This document shows positions 41,096 through 53,955 of a DNA stretch of 64,000 nt, piece by piece. Position 1 is the stretch's first letter, and every line of letters begins with the position of its first letter. Position numbers and translations under genes: made by a program. The stretch covers positions 4,827,001 through 4,891,000 of the forward strand of contig NC_087110.1 of the NCBI RefSeq assembly GCF_963855985.1. The letters are read 5' to 3'. The notes under the pieces were generated by a model. The model was not told the origin of the DNA and did not search any database. It was given only the letters and a program-made list of their open reading frames with translations. This DNA is from Ostrinia nubilalis. Taxonomy: Eukaryota > Arthropoda > Insecta > Lepidoptera > Crambidae.

Positions 41096-41355
41096 AAAAT
41101 GGTACCCGGCTCCAATAGATATGTGTCTAGTATCGTTTGAAAGGTCTTACCAAGATGAACAACTTTTACTATGACCACCAGCCTCAGATCTGGTTGTGTA
41201 CGAAGATATACATACTTTTTTGCAGAATGGTGCCCGGCTCCAATAGTTATGTTTGTAGTGTCATTTGAAAGGTCTTACCAAGACGAACAACATTTACTAT
41301 AGCCACCAGCCTCAGATCTGGTTGCGTTCGAAGATAAAGATACTTTTTGTGTAAC
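41096..41355 (+). repeat. Diverged 130-bp tandem repeat
   Basis: Two units, each with CCCGGCTCCAATAG, TTTGAAAGGTCTTACCAAGA and CCACCAGCCTCAGATCTGGT. A related inverted sequence (CTATTGGAGCGGGTACCA) occurs at 42270-42287. Confidence 0.75.
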
Positions 41356-41379
41356 TTAAGTATCATACAGTATGAAGGG

Positions 41380-41545
41380 GGACGCGCTCGGGGCAGGGCA
41401 CCGACGAGATGGTCGGACGCGGTGAGGAAGACGGGAGTTTGCATCGTGCGGTCCACACAGCTTATGACCGCAGTCTGTGGAGGAACACTATCTGTGGTCG
41501 CGATCCTCATCAGTGAGGGACCGAGGAAGAAGAAGAAGAAGTAAC
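41380..41545 (+). repeat. RTE-like LINE 3' end with GAA tail
   Basis: The frame reads APTRWSDAVRKTG, like the R-W-S/T-D-D-I block near the end of RTE-type LINEs, and ends in a GAAGAAGAAG tail. Confidence 0.6.
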
Positions 41546-41869
41546 ATACGTGTCCATCGTATGGTACTTAGGTTATGCGAGGCAGGAAGGGTTTACTGCT
41601 CCAGCATCCTTCCTTTACTCTATAATTATTGATGGGGATAATAATTGTGAAATAAATATTTTTATTTAAAGAAGTACTACCCCCTTATTAATAAAAAGTT
41701 ACACCTAGGAAGAACCTTGGATTAAAATGACATTTCCATACCAAATGACAATTTAAGCCAGAGTTCAACTAGGGTGTAACTTTTATTAATAAAGGGGTTA
41801 AAGTTTTATTACTTCTTAAGGGTTTTATTTTATTATGGGTTGCTAAAGCGAATAAACCCACAAGACCCA

Positions 41870-42020
41870 ATAAGTCCACCCACAAGATGGACCGATGACC
41901 TCATAAAGGTAGCGGGAAAGCGCTGGATGCAGGCCGCCACCAACCGGCCATTGTGGAAATCATTGGGGGAGGCCTATGTTCAACTGGACGTTCTATGGCT
42001 AAAATGATCATGATGATGAT
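41870..42020 (+). repeat. RTE-like LINE 3' end
   Basis: CAAGATGGACCGATGACCTC, GCGCTGGATGCAGGCCGCCA, CATTGGGGGAGGCCTATGTT and ATGATCATGATGATG tail. Confidence 0.8.
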
Positions 42021-42029
42021 TATGAAAGC

Positions 42030-43410
42030 TAATAAAGGGCTAATAGCTTGGGTAGTTCATCGTAGGTATAATCCTTTCCTTTTCAATGCTTCTTTTAGTT
42101 ATATTAATAGATTGTAGTCATAATACATACTCGTATACATGGATGATTGTGTTATACTTTCATTATAATACTTAGTGGAATTACTGCTTTCAAAACGTGA
42201 ATTAGAACTGGCCCCATAGCAGACATTTTCCTACATCTAAAGGCCTTTTAAAATATATATTGGTTATGGCTATTGGAGCGGGTACCACTTTCCATACATT
42301 TGTGCCCATCATCCTTTATTGACTGTTACGTAAAACAGTTCATAATTAACTATAAATCACAATAATAACATAGCAATAACATAATTTTAATGTAATTAGT
42401 TTCACTCACACGCAGCGATACCCCAAACAAGAGCAACGGCAAAATGAACCCGTTTTAATTTGAACTTCGCGGCGCTTGCTGGCTATCTTACTCACACCAA
42501 TAGATAGAGCATATCCGTCACAATCGTGCGGCTGTGGGCCCGATCACTTACGCCTTAAAATACCGCCAAATTTTTTCTTTAAACTAACGTCACAATTGTG
42601 TTCGGCTGGGCTGAAAGGGCTAGACTGCATCCCACTTAAATTCAGGTGCGATTGTGGTCAAATACCTGCCTTGTATACATAAAAAAAGAGTAGGTACATA
42701 ATGTTTTAGTTTTAAAATTAATAATGGAAGCAATATCACACATGCATCGACACTCCATTCATAGCGACGACGTCCTAATTCGACACAACACTCCATACAA
42801 AATGTATAAGATTATTTTGACGATATGAGTCGCTCAAGATTTACAGACCACGGCGCATCAAGCTTGTAGGTACTGGTACAAAAATCTAAAGCAGTTGGTA
42901 AATATCGTAACTATATACGATTTTGCTAGGGTCTGAAATTCCGCATCAAAGTATAAATGAATAAGTGATTACTCGCTTAAAATATGGAACCCTAAAAAGG
43001 GTAGATAGGCGGTTGTGTTGAAATCAATAGTTTAATAAAAAACAAATTGTTCCTAACAACAGGAAAATGAAGTTCCAAAAATGCAGTTACATACAGTACG
43101 AGACGGGACGACAATGACCAGAATACCCAAAAACCAACACAAATCAAATATGACTTGAAAAATACAGTCAGGTGTACACTGCGCACACAGTTTATGTAAA
43201 CAAATATGAACATCCTTCTCTAAGAGGAACGCTAGAACTTAGACAAACAAAAAGATAACTCAATAGATAATACAGAATCTTGGAGGAATTATACACGAAC
43301 ATCCCATGAATCTAATAAAAATAATAATGAAGCATAATATGGAGATATAATTACTATTTAAGCACAATTTAAAATGAAAATGAAAGAATTCAGTAAGTTT
43401 GAACATAACA
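42030..43410. other. Intergenic or first Myb intron, nothing recognised
   Basis: No supported gene. GC-rich patch at 42470-42560 without a convincing exon. Confidence 0.4.
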
Positions 43411-43419
43411 TACAGCAGA

Positions 43420-43530
43420 GAAGCGCTGGACGCAGGCTGCTACCAATCGATCAACGTGGAAAGCATTGGGGGAGGCCTATGTTCAGCAGTGGACGTCCTA
43501 TGGCTGAAATGATGATGATGATGATGATGA
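43420..43530 (+). repeat. RTE-like LINE 3' end
   Basis: AGAAGCGCTGGACGCAGGCT, CATTGGGGGAGGCCTATGTT, CAGTGGACGTCCTATGGCTG and a run of GATGAT. Confidence 0.8.
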
Positions 43531-43740
43531 ACATAAAATCTAGGTGAACAAACCTAAACCAAAAAAATTTAACAAAATAAACAAAAACAACTGAATAACT
43601 TCACTTCCATATTCTAGGGTCTTCGCACAAGTCGGCGGTGACCTCTTCAAAAATTCGTCAATAGTCAATCAAATAAGCAAACGACTTATTTTTAAATGAT
43701 ACCGCGAGCTAAAACCGTACAGCGCCATCTAATGGAAACT

Positions 43741-43945
43741 ATAAGAACTAGCTGTGCACCCGCGACTTCATGTGCGTGATTTAGTTTGAATATTTTTTCC
43801 CGTTCTTGTAATATTTTTCTTTACTGCTCCGCCTTCCTCGGTAAATGGGCTATCCAACACAAAAAGAATTTTTCAAATCGGACCAGTAGTTCCTGAGATT
43901 AGCGCATTCAAGCAAACGTAAAAGCTTTATAATATTAGTATAGAC
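43741..43945 (+). repeat. Lepidopteran interspersed repeat (CCCGCGACTTC family)
   Basis: Starts CTAGCTGTGCACCCGCGACT and ends TTTATAATATTAGTATAGA. Same family as 18306-18538 and 58447-58825. Confidence 0.65.
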
Positions 43946-44496
43946 AGATAAAAAAAGCATGTCAAAAAAGTTAAGTATTGTACTAAATAATCGATATAGC
44001 TAAGAACAGAACAGATTACCAAACAAGTAAAAGATCCCACGATTAGCAAAATGATGAATGTTGCTCTTGTCGGGGCACATGAAACGCCATTGGTCACGCT
44101 CCGGAATAGACTTCGCGACAAAAAACACAAGATTTAGCCTTAGCCATAGCTCCACGCTGGGTTACGTAATCATACACGTGCCTTTTATTATTAAGAACAA
44201 GAGTAACAATAGCCTACCTTGAGGGAGACCATACTTAATAGGCACATAAATGAAAATAGGGATACTATCGCGATGAATTTAGTAACTGTTATTGTTGGAG
44301 ATTAAATTATAAGGAGAGTAACAACAATTAGTGCTATGGAGTAATCAGGAATTATGAACCTCATAATTAAAACATTAAAGAAGTATTTAAAGCAGTCAAA
44401 AAGGGTTATGTAGATTAAAATTTGTATAGTGCAGTAAGCAAGGTATGATTTTTCCTCTACCACCAACATCGCTTAAAGGTGATCTGAATTTTAATA

Positions 44497-44879
44497 TTGA
44501 CAACCGCTTGTGAAATATTTATAAAATACCATCAACCAGGATATTCAAATTCGCAAAATACTTATCCGATGACAGTTCAAAGAAAAAAAGGTTGCAGGCG
44601 CCAAAATTCCCGATTTGTAAAACATGTAAGTCACTTCTCGGAAAAGGGACTAAGTACTCAGCGGGGCCCTTTGAATCTGATTTGGGTGATACACACGCTT
44701 GTCTCCAGTATTATAAAGGCCAGAATGCTGAAGCACAAAACGTTTCACGAATAAAGAAACGAGTTCTTATAATAGGCGTGGAAAAATATCCGACACCGGT
44801 TTTAAGAGCAATAATTTCTATATCGACTTTCGATGAGGTAAAGAGACGTATAAAAAACAGTCAGACAATTTATGCATAG
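44497..44879 (+). pseudogene. Possible decayed coding stretch, unidentified
   Basis: Two overlapping plus frames give protein-like sequence if one indel in the A-run near 44583 is assumed. The second reads APKFPICKTCKSLLGKG and AGPFESDLGDTHACLQYYKG, with a CxxC pair. There is no start codon in that frame and no recognised family. It could be chance. Confidence 0.25.
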
Positions 44880-45398
44880 TTTCCAGCCATCAGCTGATAG
44901 CCAAACCAGTTGTGCTCATTCATTGATGCATAAGATACATTTCCAGATTCTTTAGTGGGTGCTATATTATGCTTGCTTACTCAGTGAACGAGTATTTTAT
45001 GACTAGTTTCTGTCTGGCTTCGTCCGTGTGTTGAGCATAAAAATATCACTAACATGCAGTTTATGGTTTATTTTAAAAAGAAGACAGACGTAGACTCTCT
45101 TAAGTTCTATTGTGATAAAAATTGTTTTAATGGCTGAACCATTGTGGCGTGAAAATGTATGATACAGACTTACAGACATTACATTCTTATTGTAAAATGT
45201 AAACTAGCATTTCACAACATTACTTTCTCATTCATTAAGTTGTTTTGTGTGGTAGCGATCATGTATGTTTGCAAGTCTTTCCAATGTTAAATGAGATATT
45301 CTGAATGTCTTTTCAACAATTTGTAGCTTATTTTCACTATAATAATGTTATAGAAAATATTCATAATGTATTAATTTTAGTAAACTAATTTCACTCAC

Positions 45399-45409
45399 TC
45401 ATATAACAT
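45399..45409 (-). CDS. Myb: Candidate Myb first coding exon (MLY-)
   Basis: ATG TTA TAT GA followed by donor GTGAGTG. The two leftover bases plus the first base of the exon at 39646 would complete Glu and preserve frame. Supported only by phase, the donor and a promoter-like element upstream (45531-45540), so tentative. Confidence 0.3.
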
Positions 45410-45530
45410 CACGCCGAATTATCCAAAAAGTGACGCGACGACAGATCCCGGCAGCATAAACTCCATTTTCACATCAAAACAGTAACACGAACATTATAAA
45501 CATAAAACAAAACACAAAAATGCCGACCAA

Positions 45531-45540
45531 TTCCCGCCAA
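45531..45540 (-). promoter_or_regulatory. E2F-like site
   Basis: TTCCCGCCAA on plus (TTGGCGGGAA on minus) is a strong E2F consensus, next to CCAAT at 45528. It lies about 120 bp upstream of the candidate Myb start on the minus strand. E2F control is well established for vertebrate B-myb. Confidence 0.35.
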
Positions 45541-45859
45541 AACTCTCCACACTACATCGCTGAGCACAAGCGACGCACGCGCACCTAAAGACACGACTAT
45601 TACAGCAATAAAGAAAAATTATATCCCTTGTTCCCACACTCACACATCGACATAAACACCTACACGACACGCATACGCAAGACGTAATAAGGGTGAAGGG
45701 ATCCACAAAAACCCTGCAGGGACCAGAAAAAGGACAGCTAGAAGAAACATACTCGAGCAAGACAGGGACGCACGATCAGGTACAGAAATCATACCCTGCA
45801 GTGGGGATGTGACGCAACACAAGCAAAGGAAAGCAGGTGTAAGCAACTGGTATAGAAAA

Positions 45860-48800
45860 AGAACAAAGAAAATCGATTTTATACTTTTTATATTGTTGGA
45901 TAGGTCAGCGTCTAGCTAGTTGAAAGAAATGATGTTAGGGAAAAAATCGTGCATGACAATTACAATGATTCAGGAATAATATTCGAAGGGATCTTGACTA
46001 CAAAATATTGCAAATTCTACAAGCTTCTGTCCCTGACACAGTTCATAAGTTCGAGGTCGATAAAAAGAAGTTTCCAATAAGGCTTTCCTAAGAAACAGTA
46101 ACAAAAAACACAAGGGTCGCCGTGCCCCAAATGTTTGGCGGATGTCAAACTAAACACAAGCAACGGGATTCGCTTTTTGCGAGGGCTGAATGTCTCCCAA
46201 ATGTGAAACTGTAAGTCAGCTGATTTTGCGGTGTGCTGTTTGAGGCAAATTTTGATTTTGTTTATCTATTTGATACAACATTTCCTGCGTAAATATCAGA
46301 TGGTACCTATTGAATCATACTTCCTGTCGTTGTTGATATCATTATTATAGTTTAGTTAGATCTAAGGGCATTGCCAGATAGGAATGCATCTAATCAGATA
46401 AAAACATTTTTTCACATCGACAAACGTAATTTCGGAATATCTAAACCGATGTCTAGACGGGGAATAAATAATAAATAAGAAAACCAGACGGCACTGTAAA
46501 TTTCAAGAACACATTACTGGCTTATCGATAAAATTGCACATTTGCACATCTTTCGTTTCCTTAGAAAGACGTATTTTCGTAAGCTTAATATTCCATGAAG
46601 TGACCAAAGTGAACTCTTTATGCCTGTTTCGGAATTTGTAGAAATAGGAGTCCGTGCCGATATAAAAAATTAAGTAGTTAATAAAATATTCACCTACTTT
46701 AAACGAACATACGGCTAACAAACCCCTCGAGCAAATGATGTTATTTCACACTTGAACATTTCTCATTAAAATAAGGAGCAACTCATTTCCACCTGTCTCC
46801 TGAATCAGACCTTTGGATTTCACGACCGATTATAACAAAGGAAGTAACTATTAAAAGAGATAAGACTAAATGTTGAGCTTCGCGTTAAATTACGTTCGTA
46901 ATTTTAGATCACACTAAAAATTAAATTAAAAACTTTTGTATGATAAGTTTGTCTTGCCGTGGACTGGCTTTTTTATTTAATATCTAAAAAATAGTTACGA
47001 TAAAAGAGACCAAACCATATTTAAACCAAAAATGTTACTAATAATAAGGAGACAGAATAGTATCAACAACAGCCATTTCTAGGATAACCCAAAGCTGCAA
47101 TGAGTCTGCTAAGACCTCTATTGTACTCCCCAAGAGCTTGAGTGGATACTCCAGTTTATACTACCTCTAAGATCAATTAACCTGTGATTTCGCTTCTTTA
47201 TCAGTTCCGAAGTCAAGGGTAGTTAAACATTTAAATTACACCGATGACGCCCCAAATGTTAATTTCCTTAAAGAATCAAGACAAGGAATAAATTGTGGCA
47301 AAAAATTGTCCCCTGAGGGGTTCCTTGAGGAAATGTCCTGTTAACTCACGCATCGCCCGTGCTTCCTGTCTTCGTGTCCCCTTTTATTTGTATGAACTAC
47401 TTATTACACACGTTGCCTTAGAAAGTGGTCAACAGTTCAAGACATATCTGATTTCATTATGTTGCGGATGCCAGGGTTATTTTCATCCGGTGTGTTACCG
47501 CTCTGTTGTTTTGGTCGAAAGCCTTTGTGTGGTAAAGCTACCTAAGTGTAAGTACAAGTATATCACGTCGCGTGCTGAGGGTTCCGTTCTTTTCGTCGCA
47601 TTGCATAAATTCTAGACGAAATATTGCGATACCTTAAGCGATCCAGAGATACCTCGATTACTAAAGTACGGGTTTAGCTTAACCGTAAGAAGATCCCATT
47701 TTAAGAGAGGTCTATCCATCAAGTAGATTCTGAAGAAATTGATTATCCTGCAACGACTGTCAATAAGATAGACAAACATAATATGAGTTGCGCTTTAAAA
47801 AGTTTTACGTAACTAAGTATTCAATTTGATTATACTTATCGAAAGTTTCATCATACGTCGTCCATTTGGGTCATAACTCACAAGATAAGTGCGAGTTGAA
47901 ATAATCCTAGAGTGACCTTACAAATTAACACTAAATTCTAATTATCTGATGACAACATGGCGCCAGAAGTCTAGACGTTTAAGGCATGTGTAAGTATTTA
48001 ATATATTAAAGCAAAGACTGTATTAGTATAATATTCCAGCTTTTGCTTGTATGTACGCGTCTTCAAATTCAGGTAAGATGCTATCATAATCTTTAGAATT
48101 TGTAATAATAATATTCTAGTTTCCAATAAAAAACTTACAAGTAGAAATAGAACAATAATAATTGAACAACATAAATACATATTATTGCAAAATTAAAAAA
48201 AAATCCTATACAATACATCTACACAATGTGCCACACACAATGTTTACCTTAATGTATTGTTGTCATCCGTTCATTGATTTGCCAGTTGTCACCATCATAT
48301 GTGGGATTACTTTATTTTCAAGCGGTGGTGGTGGTTTCGTCTAAACGTGATTTTTTTATAAACCTTATTATAGAATTTCAGCAATTTTAAGACACCGATC
48401 TATTCCATGAAGTTTCAATTATATCGCTTTATTAATGAAACCATCTATCAGCGTCTGGTTACGCAGTGAGAACCATAACAAAATAATAACTCAGTGCGAT
48501 AACAACTCGCTCGTATTACGCAGAAATGTAACACTAATCGTCTATAGCTGTAGAACCAACAGGCTTATTAATCCAAACATATTTATGAGTCATAGTATAC
48601 TTTTGGATTCGTCCTGATAAATTAATTGGATAACCTTATTAGAGGCTCCAAAAGAATCTAAAAATGAGAGCTTTCATAGCAAGTGCTAACAATTCTTGGT
48701 TCAACTGAATGAAGTCAACCTGCATTTTTGATTGCAGAGATATCATTATTAGTTTCTGACGAATCATTGTAATTTTTAGAGGCAACTATATTGAAAGTTT

Positions 48801-51800
48801 TTTCAAGAATAGTAGTCTCCGTACTGAGAACCTTGATTGGCAACATGACACCAGAATCCGCATCGTTCGGCCGTTCTGCGGTCCGAAGAGGCATCGTAAC
48901 TCAACACTGACCAAGCGACTGGAATTAATGTCTCACATCCTTCGAATAAACGAGAGAAATCTTACACACGCCTCGAAAGCACAAAAACAACCATTAATAC
49001 AAGTTAAAATATCTTATAAGTAAATATCCAAAAGGAAATTCTATCAGAATTCATTGCGCAATCGTGGCATATACTCGTATCTCCAGCAAATAATAATGAT
49101 TGCGAAAAATCTTCTCACAGACCAGTGAGTTATTGCCATAGTAGCATTATGGTTAGAACACCTGAACTTATCTATGAAAGAGACCCTCCTAATGCCAATG
49201 CAAACAGGTTCACTGGGAATAGACAAATAGATTATCCAAAAGGATGCCTCACGTGGGACACAGACAAAAGAATAGGGCTTCGTAAGGGTCATGATGAGAA
49301 GGTTGAGTCTATTCATTTGGATTGTTTCTCACGCAAAATAAATGGCCTTCAGACTAAGTGACTTTTGCAAATATTAATTAGATTTTTTTCTTCTGATTCG
49401 TAGACGTGGATCCCTTTCTCCAAACGCTGTTTGAAAAGAAACAATTGCAGCGAATATTCAAGACATGTCATCAAGTAATTATTCAAAATCTATTCATTGA
49501 AGAAGTTAAACACATTTATTAAGGTCTTATTATTTTTGTTGCCCCAGTAACTAATATTTATCCACAAACAATTCTACTTCCCACTGCAAATGCTTCCGTT
49601 CGAAAAACACGGAATTTGCTACCTTATTTAATTAGAGGGGATTTTTTGTGTGATGCGTCAGAGGGGCTTCGGCATTCAGCATATGCCAGTAGATGACACA
49701 TTTAAGCCATGTGTCTATTGGCAAACTACCGTCAATCTTTTAACTCTACCTTATCTAAGAACTGATAGTAAAACTCGAGTTTCTTTGGCACTCCAAAGTT
49801 GAAACAGACGTTTCAGAGCCAAAATGAAATTGAAAGAAGCTTTTAATACAGATGACATTACGATAGAGGGAGAGGGGTGAAATGACAAAGGACCAGCTGC
49901 TCTCTTTAAAATAGTGATTAAACCACGCGATAGGCCCTTGTATGTGAATAATGAAGCTCCGTACATTCAAATGACTTGGTCAATACACATTTTGGTTCTG
50001 ATTAAAGCCATTGATTCGCGCATGTCAGACGGAGGGTCGACCGAAAAATTAGCATAGCCTGTAAATGTTTTCTGTATTTATATCATATATGAAACCGAGC
50101 AGTGTCTTTCTTCTTCTTACAAAGGGTAATTTTGCTCAGCGAACATAAAAATAGACTTGTCTCTACAATTTAATGGGTCAAGCGCCATTTGATGGGTACA
50201 ATCATCTTCAATTTCACAAATATCAAGTTTCTCCCACTGATGGTCAACTCCTCAATAAAAATATACGATTATTGTCGAAGCTAAATGTACCAATAAAATA
50301 GCCAGACCCTCATTGTTAAAGTACAAAGGTCTGAGGGTGTTCACCTGGCCATTTCCCCTATTCCATCTAAGATTAATGTCTCAAGACTCCAGTACAATGA
50401 CTCCCGCGCACATGGTCTGTCATTTTTACCCCGTGTATTTTTTTTATTTCCTTCCCTTATTATATCGACTTACAAATGCCCCAGCACGCGCTCGAAAGGT
50501 GTTTAGTGAAAGCTCTAATGAAGCATTCATTAAATTTCCTATTCTACAAATATTTTTTTCTGATAATTACATGTTTAGTTTTTTATTATAACTTGGCACG
50601 CGACTCTCTTTAGGGAAAATAAAGTTTGTGGGAGTCAATATCCCCATTTGCAGAAATCCTAGAGTAACACACAATGGCGTCTATTTTTAAATGGAACAGC
50701 ATAAACATAAAACGTGACCATAATTCATACAGCCCAGTTTATGCGAACAGATTGGAAGCGAGGGGCCTCTTGAGAGGAAGATTGTGTGTTTATTGTATGA
50801 GGTCATTGTTCGTAGCGCCAGGGTCTAATTTGCTATTTATTTTATCGGGAAGACCGTATTGACAGAATTCCTTTGCGTCAAAAGACGGTACTTATTAAAA
50901 TTTAAGGCGAAGACAAGTGACAACGCGTATAAATTTTCAAAAATCGAGCATTCCCAAGTCAACGACCGGTAGTGATGGGACTTCGTATTCTAAAGAATGC
51001 GGTCCCGGACAATCGAGTTCCGCAGTCTGATGGCAGACAGTACCCGCGAATCGAATGCGAGCAGGTGATCCACCATCTGGCCTTTACCACGTGTCAACGA
51101 ACGGTGAATTTACGATAGCGATTAGCGATTATCGGAAATTTGATTTTGGAACGGGAATAGTGACTTAATGTGTCGGGTTGTTTTATGGGTGTCCAAATTT
51201 TGTCTTAATTAAATGATTTATTGAAACAAAAACTACACCCATCTGGTCAAAGCTAATCGCAAGCGAAACACCATTGCAGTTCTTTGAAATTAATATTATC
51301 ATATCCACTTAATGCAAATAGGTAGGGTAGGCCTGTTATTTATTACTAAATAATGGTATGACACTATGACAGTTGACAGCATAACAAAATCAAGATTGAA
51401 TATTGATTTTGTAGGATTCAGGTCAGGAAACTAAAGAAAAACCAAGAACCTACATGAAAAATATGTCCAAAAGTAAGTCTCATAGTAATTGTCTGTTCAT
51501 ACATACCTATCCCATCCCATAGTAGCATTTTTGGTGTACATAGTATTTCATTTTCTTTCCATAACGTTGGCAATCTTTTTATTTATTAAGTAGTCGTTCA
51601 GAAACTTTAAATAAATAAGAATGAAATGCTCGTAAAACCCATAAGACGCTTTTCCTCCAGAACAGTTCAAAAAAATCCATATCCAATCCAAAACTGACAC
51701 GTCAGAAGCCGACGAATTTTCATTTTTTCCCAAACAGTTCCGTAAAAAGTCCGACCAACACATCGATCCGGGGACGCGTGCTGCGCCATCTGCGCCCCCC

Positions 51801-52100
51801 ACGCACAAAGCCACGTTGATTGGTAAGCAGCTGCGCGAGCGCCGGGATGCGCATTGAACTAGCTGGGGGCGCCACGCGCGTGGGTTGGGACGAATAGTCT
51901 TTTAAGTTAATAGAAATAGAGTGTTGTTTCCTTTGGGCGATATTCTGTGACGCGATTTACTTACTACTTACTTCGGCTCAAATCAAATGCAGAAGACATC
52001 CCAAATTACAGCTTTGATGATGACTAAATTCTCAGTGTCAGTAGAGGTGTCAGGTACTGCATCCACAACTACTAGCATTGGAGGAGATTATGAGTGCTAA
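45860..52100. other. Long stretch with no supported gene
   Basis: Scattered open frames shorter than 110 codons carry no motif, splice-consistent partners or codon structure I trust. A GC-rich patch at 51760-51890 could be a promoter or a CpG-rich element but has no clear exon. Confidence 0.4.
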
Positions 52101-52139
52101 TTTACAAAATTTTTAAAACGAAGATGTTTTTACTATCTG

Positions 52140-52895
52140 CCAAGGTCTAATTTTAAGAATAGGGAGTGCATGTTGGGGGTCTCGTTATACCTGTATATTC
52201 ATACTCAAAAAAAAACAGCTTCGAAAAGTGATGGTCACCCTACCGAACCTTAGGTGGGCTATAAGAAAACGCCAAGCGCGTGAAATTATAGAACACATAG
52301 CAATCTTGGCCGACACTCTCTCGCTAAGCCTCATTAAAGCTGGACGACGTAATATAGTCTTGGATTGGTACTTTAGTTAGTAAATTACGACATGAAAGTA
52401 CACAGTCAGTTAAAACATTTAGGTTCACAGAACGAAGCTCCTAACTGGATTTTTTAAGCTTAGATTGAGGCTTTTGATTCGTTGAACTTCAATATTTAGA
52501 TCAATCACTGGACTGGACAAAATCTATGACTGGGAAACTGGGATCAAACCAGTTTTCTACGTTGTTTTGTAATACGGAAGCGAAGAAGAGACTTGAGATA
52601 GGACAGGATTAGGCACTTCGGTGCATCGGCGCCATCGGCGTAGGCCCATTGAGTTATAATGTACTTATTACTTCAATGCGTAGGCCAAACTTTTATTGAC
52701 AACAAAGAAACAACTCATAAAGAATCAAAAAAAATCTTCCTATAAGAAGCTGGATGCCGTCCAGCGTCTTCTAGATCCTGAGAATTGAGATACAGCTTAA
52801 ATCAAATGACCAACCGGTCAATCTGAAAGTCATTGGGGGTGGAGTTTGTTTAATGGACGTACTGTGGCCGAATGAAATTATTGATGATGATGGAA
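52140..52895 (+). pseudogene. Degenerate RTE-like LINE copy
   Basis: Decayed frames such as RKVMVTLPNLRWAIRKRQAR are followed by a 3' end with CATTGGGGGTGGAGTTTGTT, TAATGGACGTACTGTGGCCG and a GATGATGATG tail. Many stops; non-functional. Confidence 0.45.
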
Positions 52896-53193
52896 CAACA
52901 AATGAGACAAAATTTAAAATCCTGGTAAAAAGGGTAAATTAACATTTGATTTTAGCCTTCAGGATGTAGGTCAAACAATATTTACAGTGAGATTTAATTA
53001 TTAAGCGCATAACATGCCTGTTATCGCTGAACAATGTTACTGTTATGAGTATGTGTAGGCAGCGATAAGCCAGGAACTCCGGATGAAGTTGTAATAAATA
53101 TACAGTTCTTGGGATATATTTTTATGTAGGTAGACTGGCATTACGAGACCATCACTTAAAATAAGGCAATACGAATATTTTACAGGACAATAG

Positions 53194-53224
53194 CACGGTA
53201 ATAATATCATATAGTATTACCGTG
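53194..53224. repeat. Small perfect-stem hairpin
   Basis: CACGGTAATA and TATTACCGTG flank an ATATCATATAG loop. It could be a footprint of a transposon or chance. Confidence 0.5.
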
Positions 53225-53955
53225 ACAATAGACATGAAAAACAGGATTGCGAAAACCTTAAGTCGTTGGTAATTATTGTAAAGGACCCTGTAGTAGAATT
53301 CTAAGACAGATTGTCCAAGCAATTTTTAGGTCATTGCAAAAATCTAACTTATCCTGAGTAAATTACGAATCATAATCAGTTTGTAGTTTGTACGTTGATT
53401 TGCGACATCAATGTTTCATTCTTTTATCAATTATAGAATTTAGCTTAGATAGATACGTAGTAGGTACTTATTATTATTCTGTGCTTATGCTTAGAATGAC
53501 ATCAACTTAATAAAAAAATATTCCTATACATTAATTAACACATCGCACCTGCTTCTAATGTACAGTTTCCTCACGATTAAGTAGGTAGTAATATAAAATA
53601 TTAGATGGTATTTAAATAGCCTTTATTTCCTGATCCAGAACATAAGGCATTAAAAGGGCTTGGCATATAATAAACGCATTGAGATTAAAATAAACACTGA
53701 CATTATTTCATTATAATGCAAATTAAAATAAATAATCCTGATGAAAGTCATAAAAGAATAAACGAGAAAATCAACAATAAGTCGCTAAGCAAAGTGCAAA
53801 TGATCCATTTAAAGGGCAATGCACTTTGAAATAATGTCGGGAATCTTAACAATAGAGAACCCCTAAAAGGGTTTGAGAACCAAAAACAAGTATGGATGAG
53901 TAAGCTTACTTTTGAGAAAGGGAGAATCCATTCAAAGCACGTAAGATTCAACCTT

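Noticed and set aside
50674..50862. 62-codon frame with a good start context
   Set aside because: Short, no motif, no evidence of splicing or conservation.
51548..51814. Minus-strand 88-codon frame in a GC-rich patch
   Set aside because: No recognised domain and no partner exon. It could be a 5' UTR but cannot be supported.
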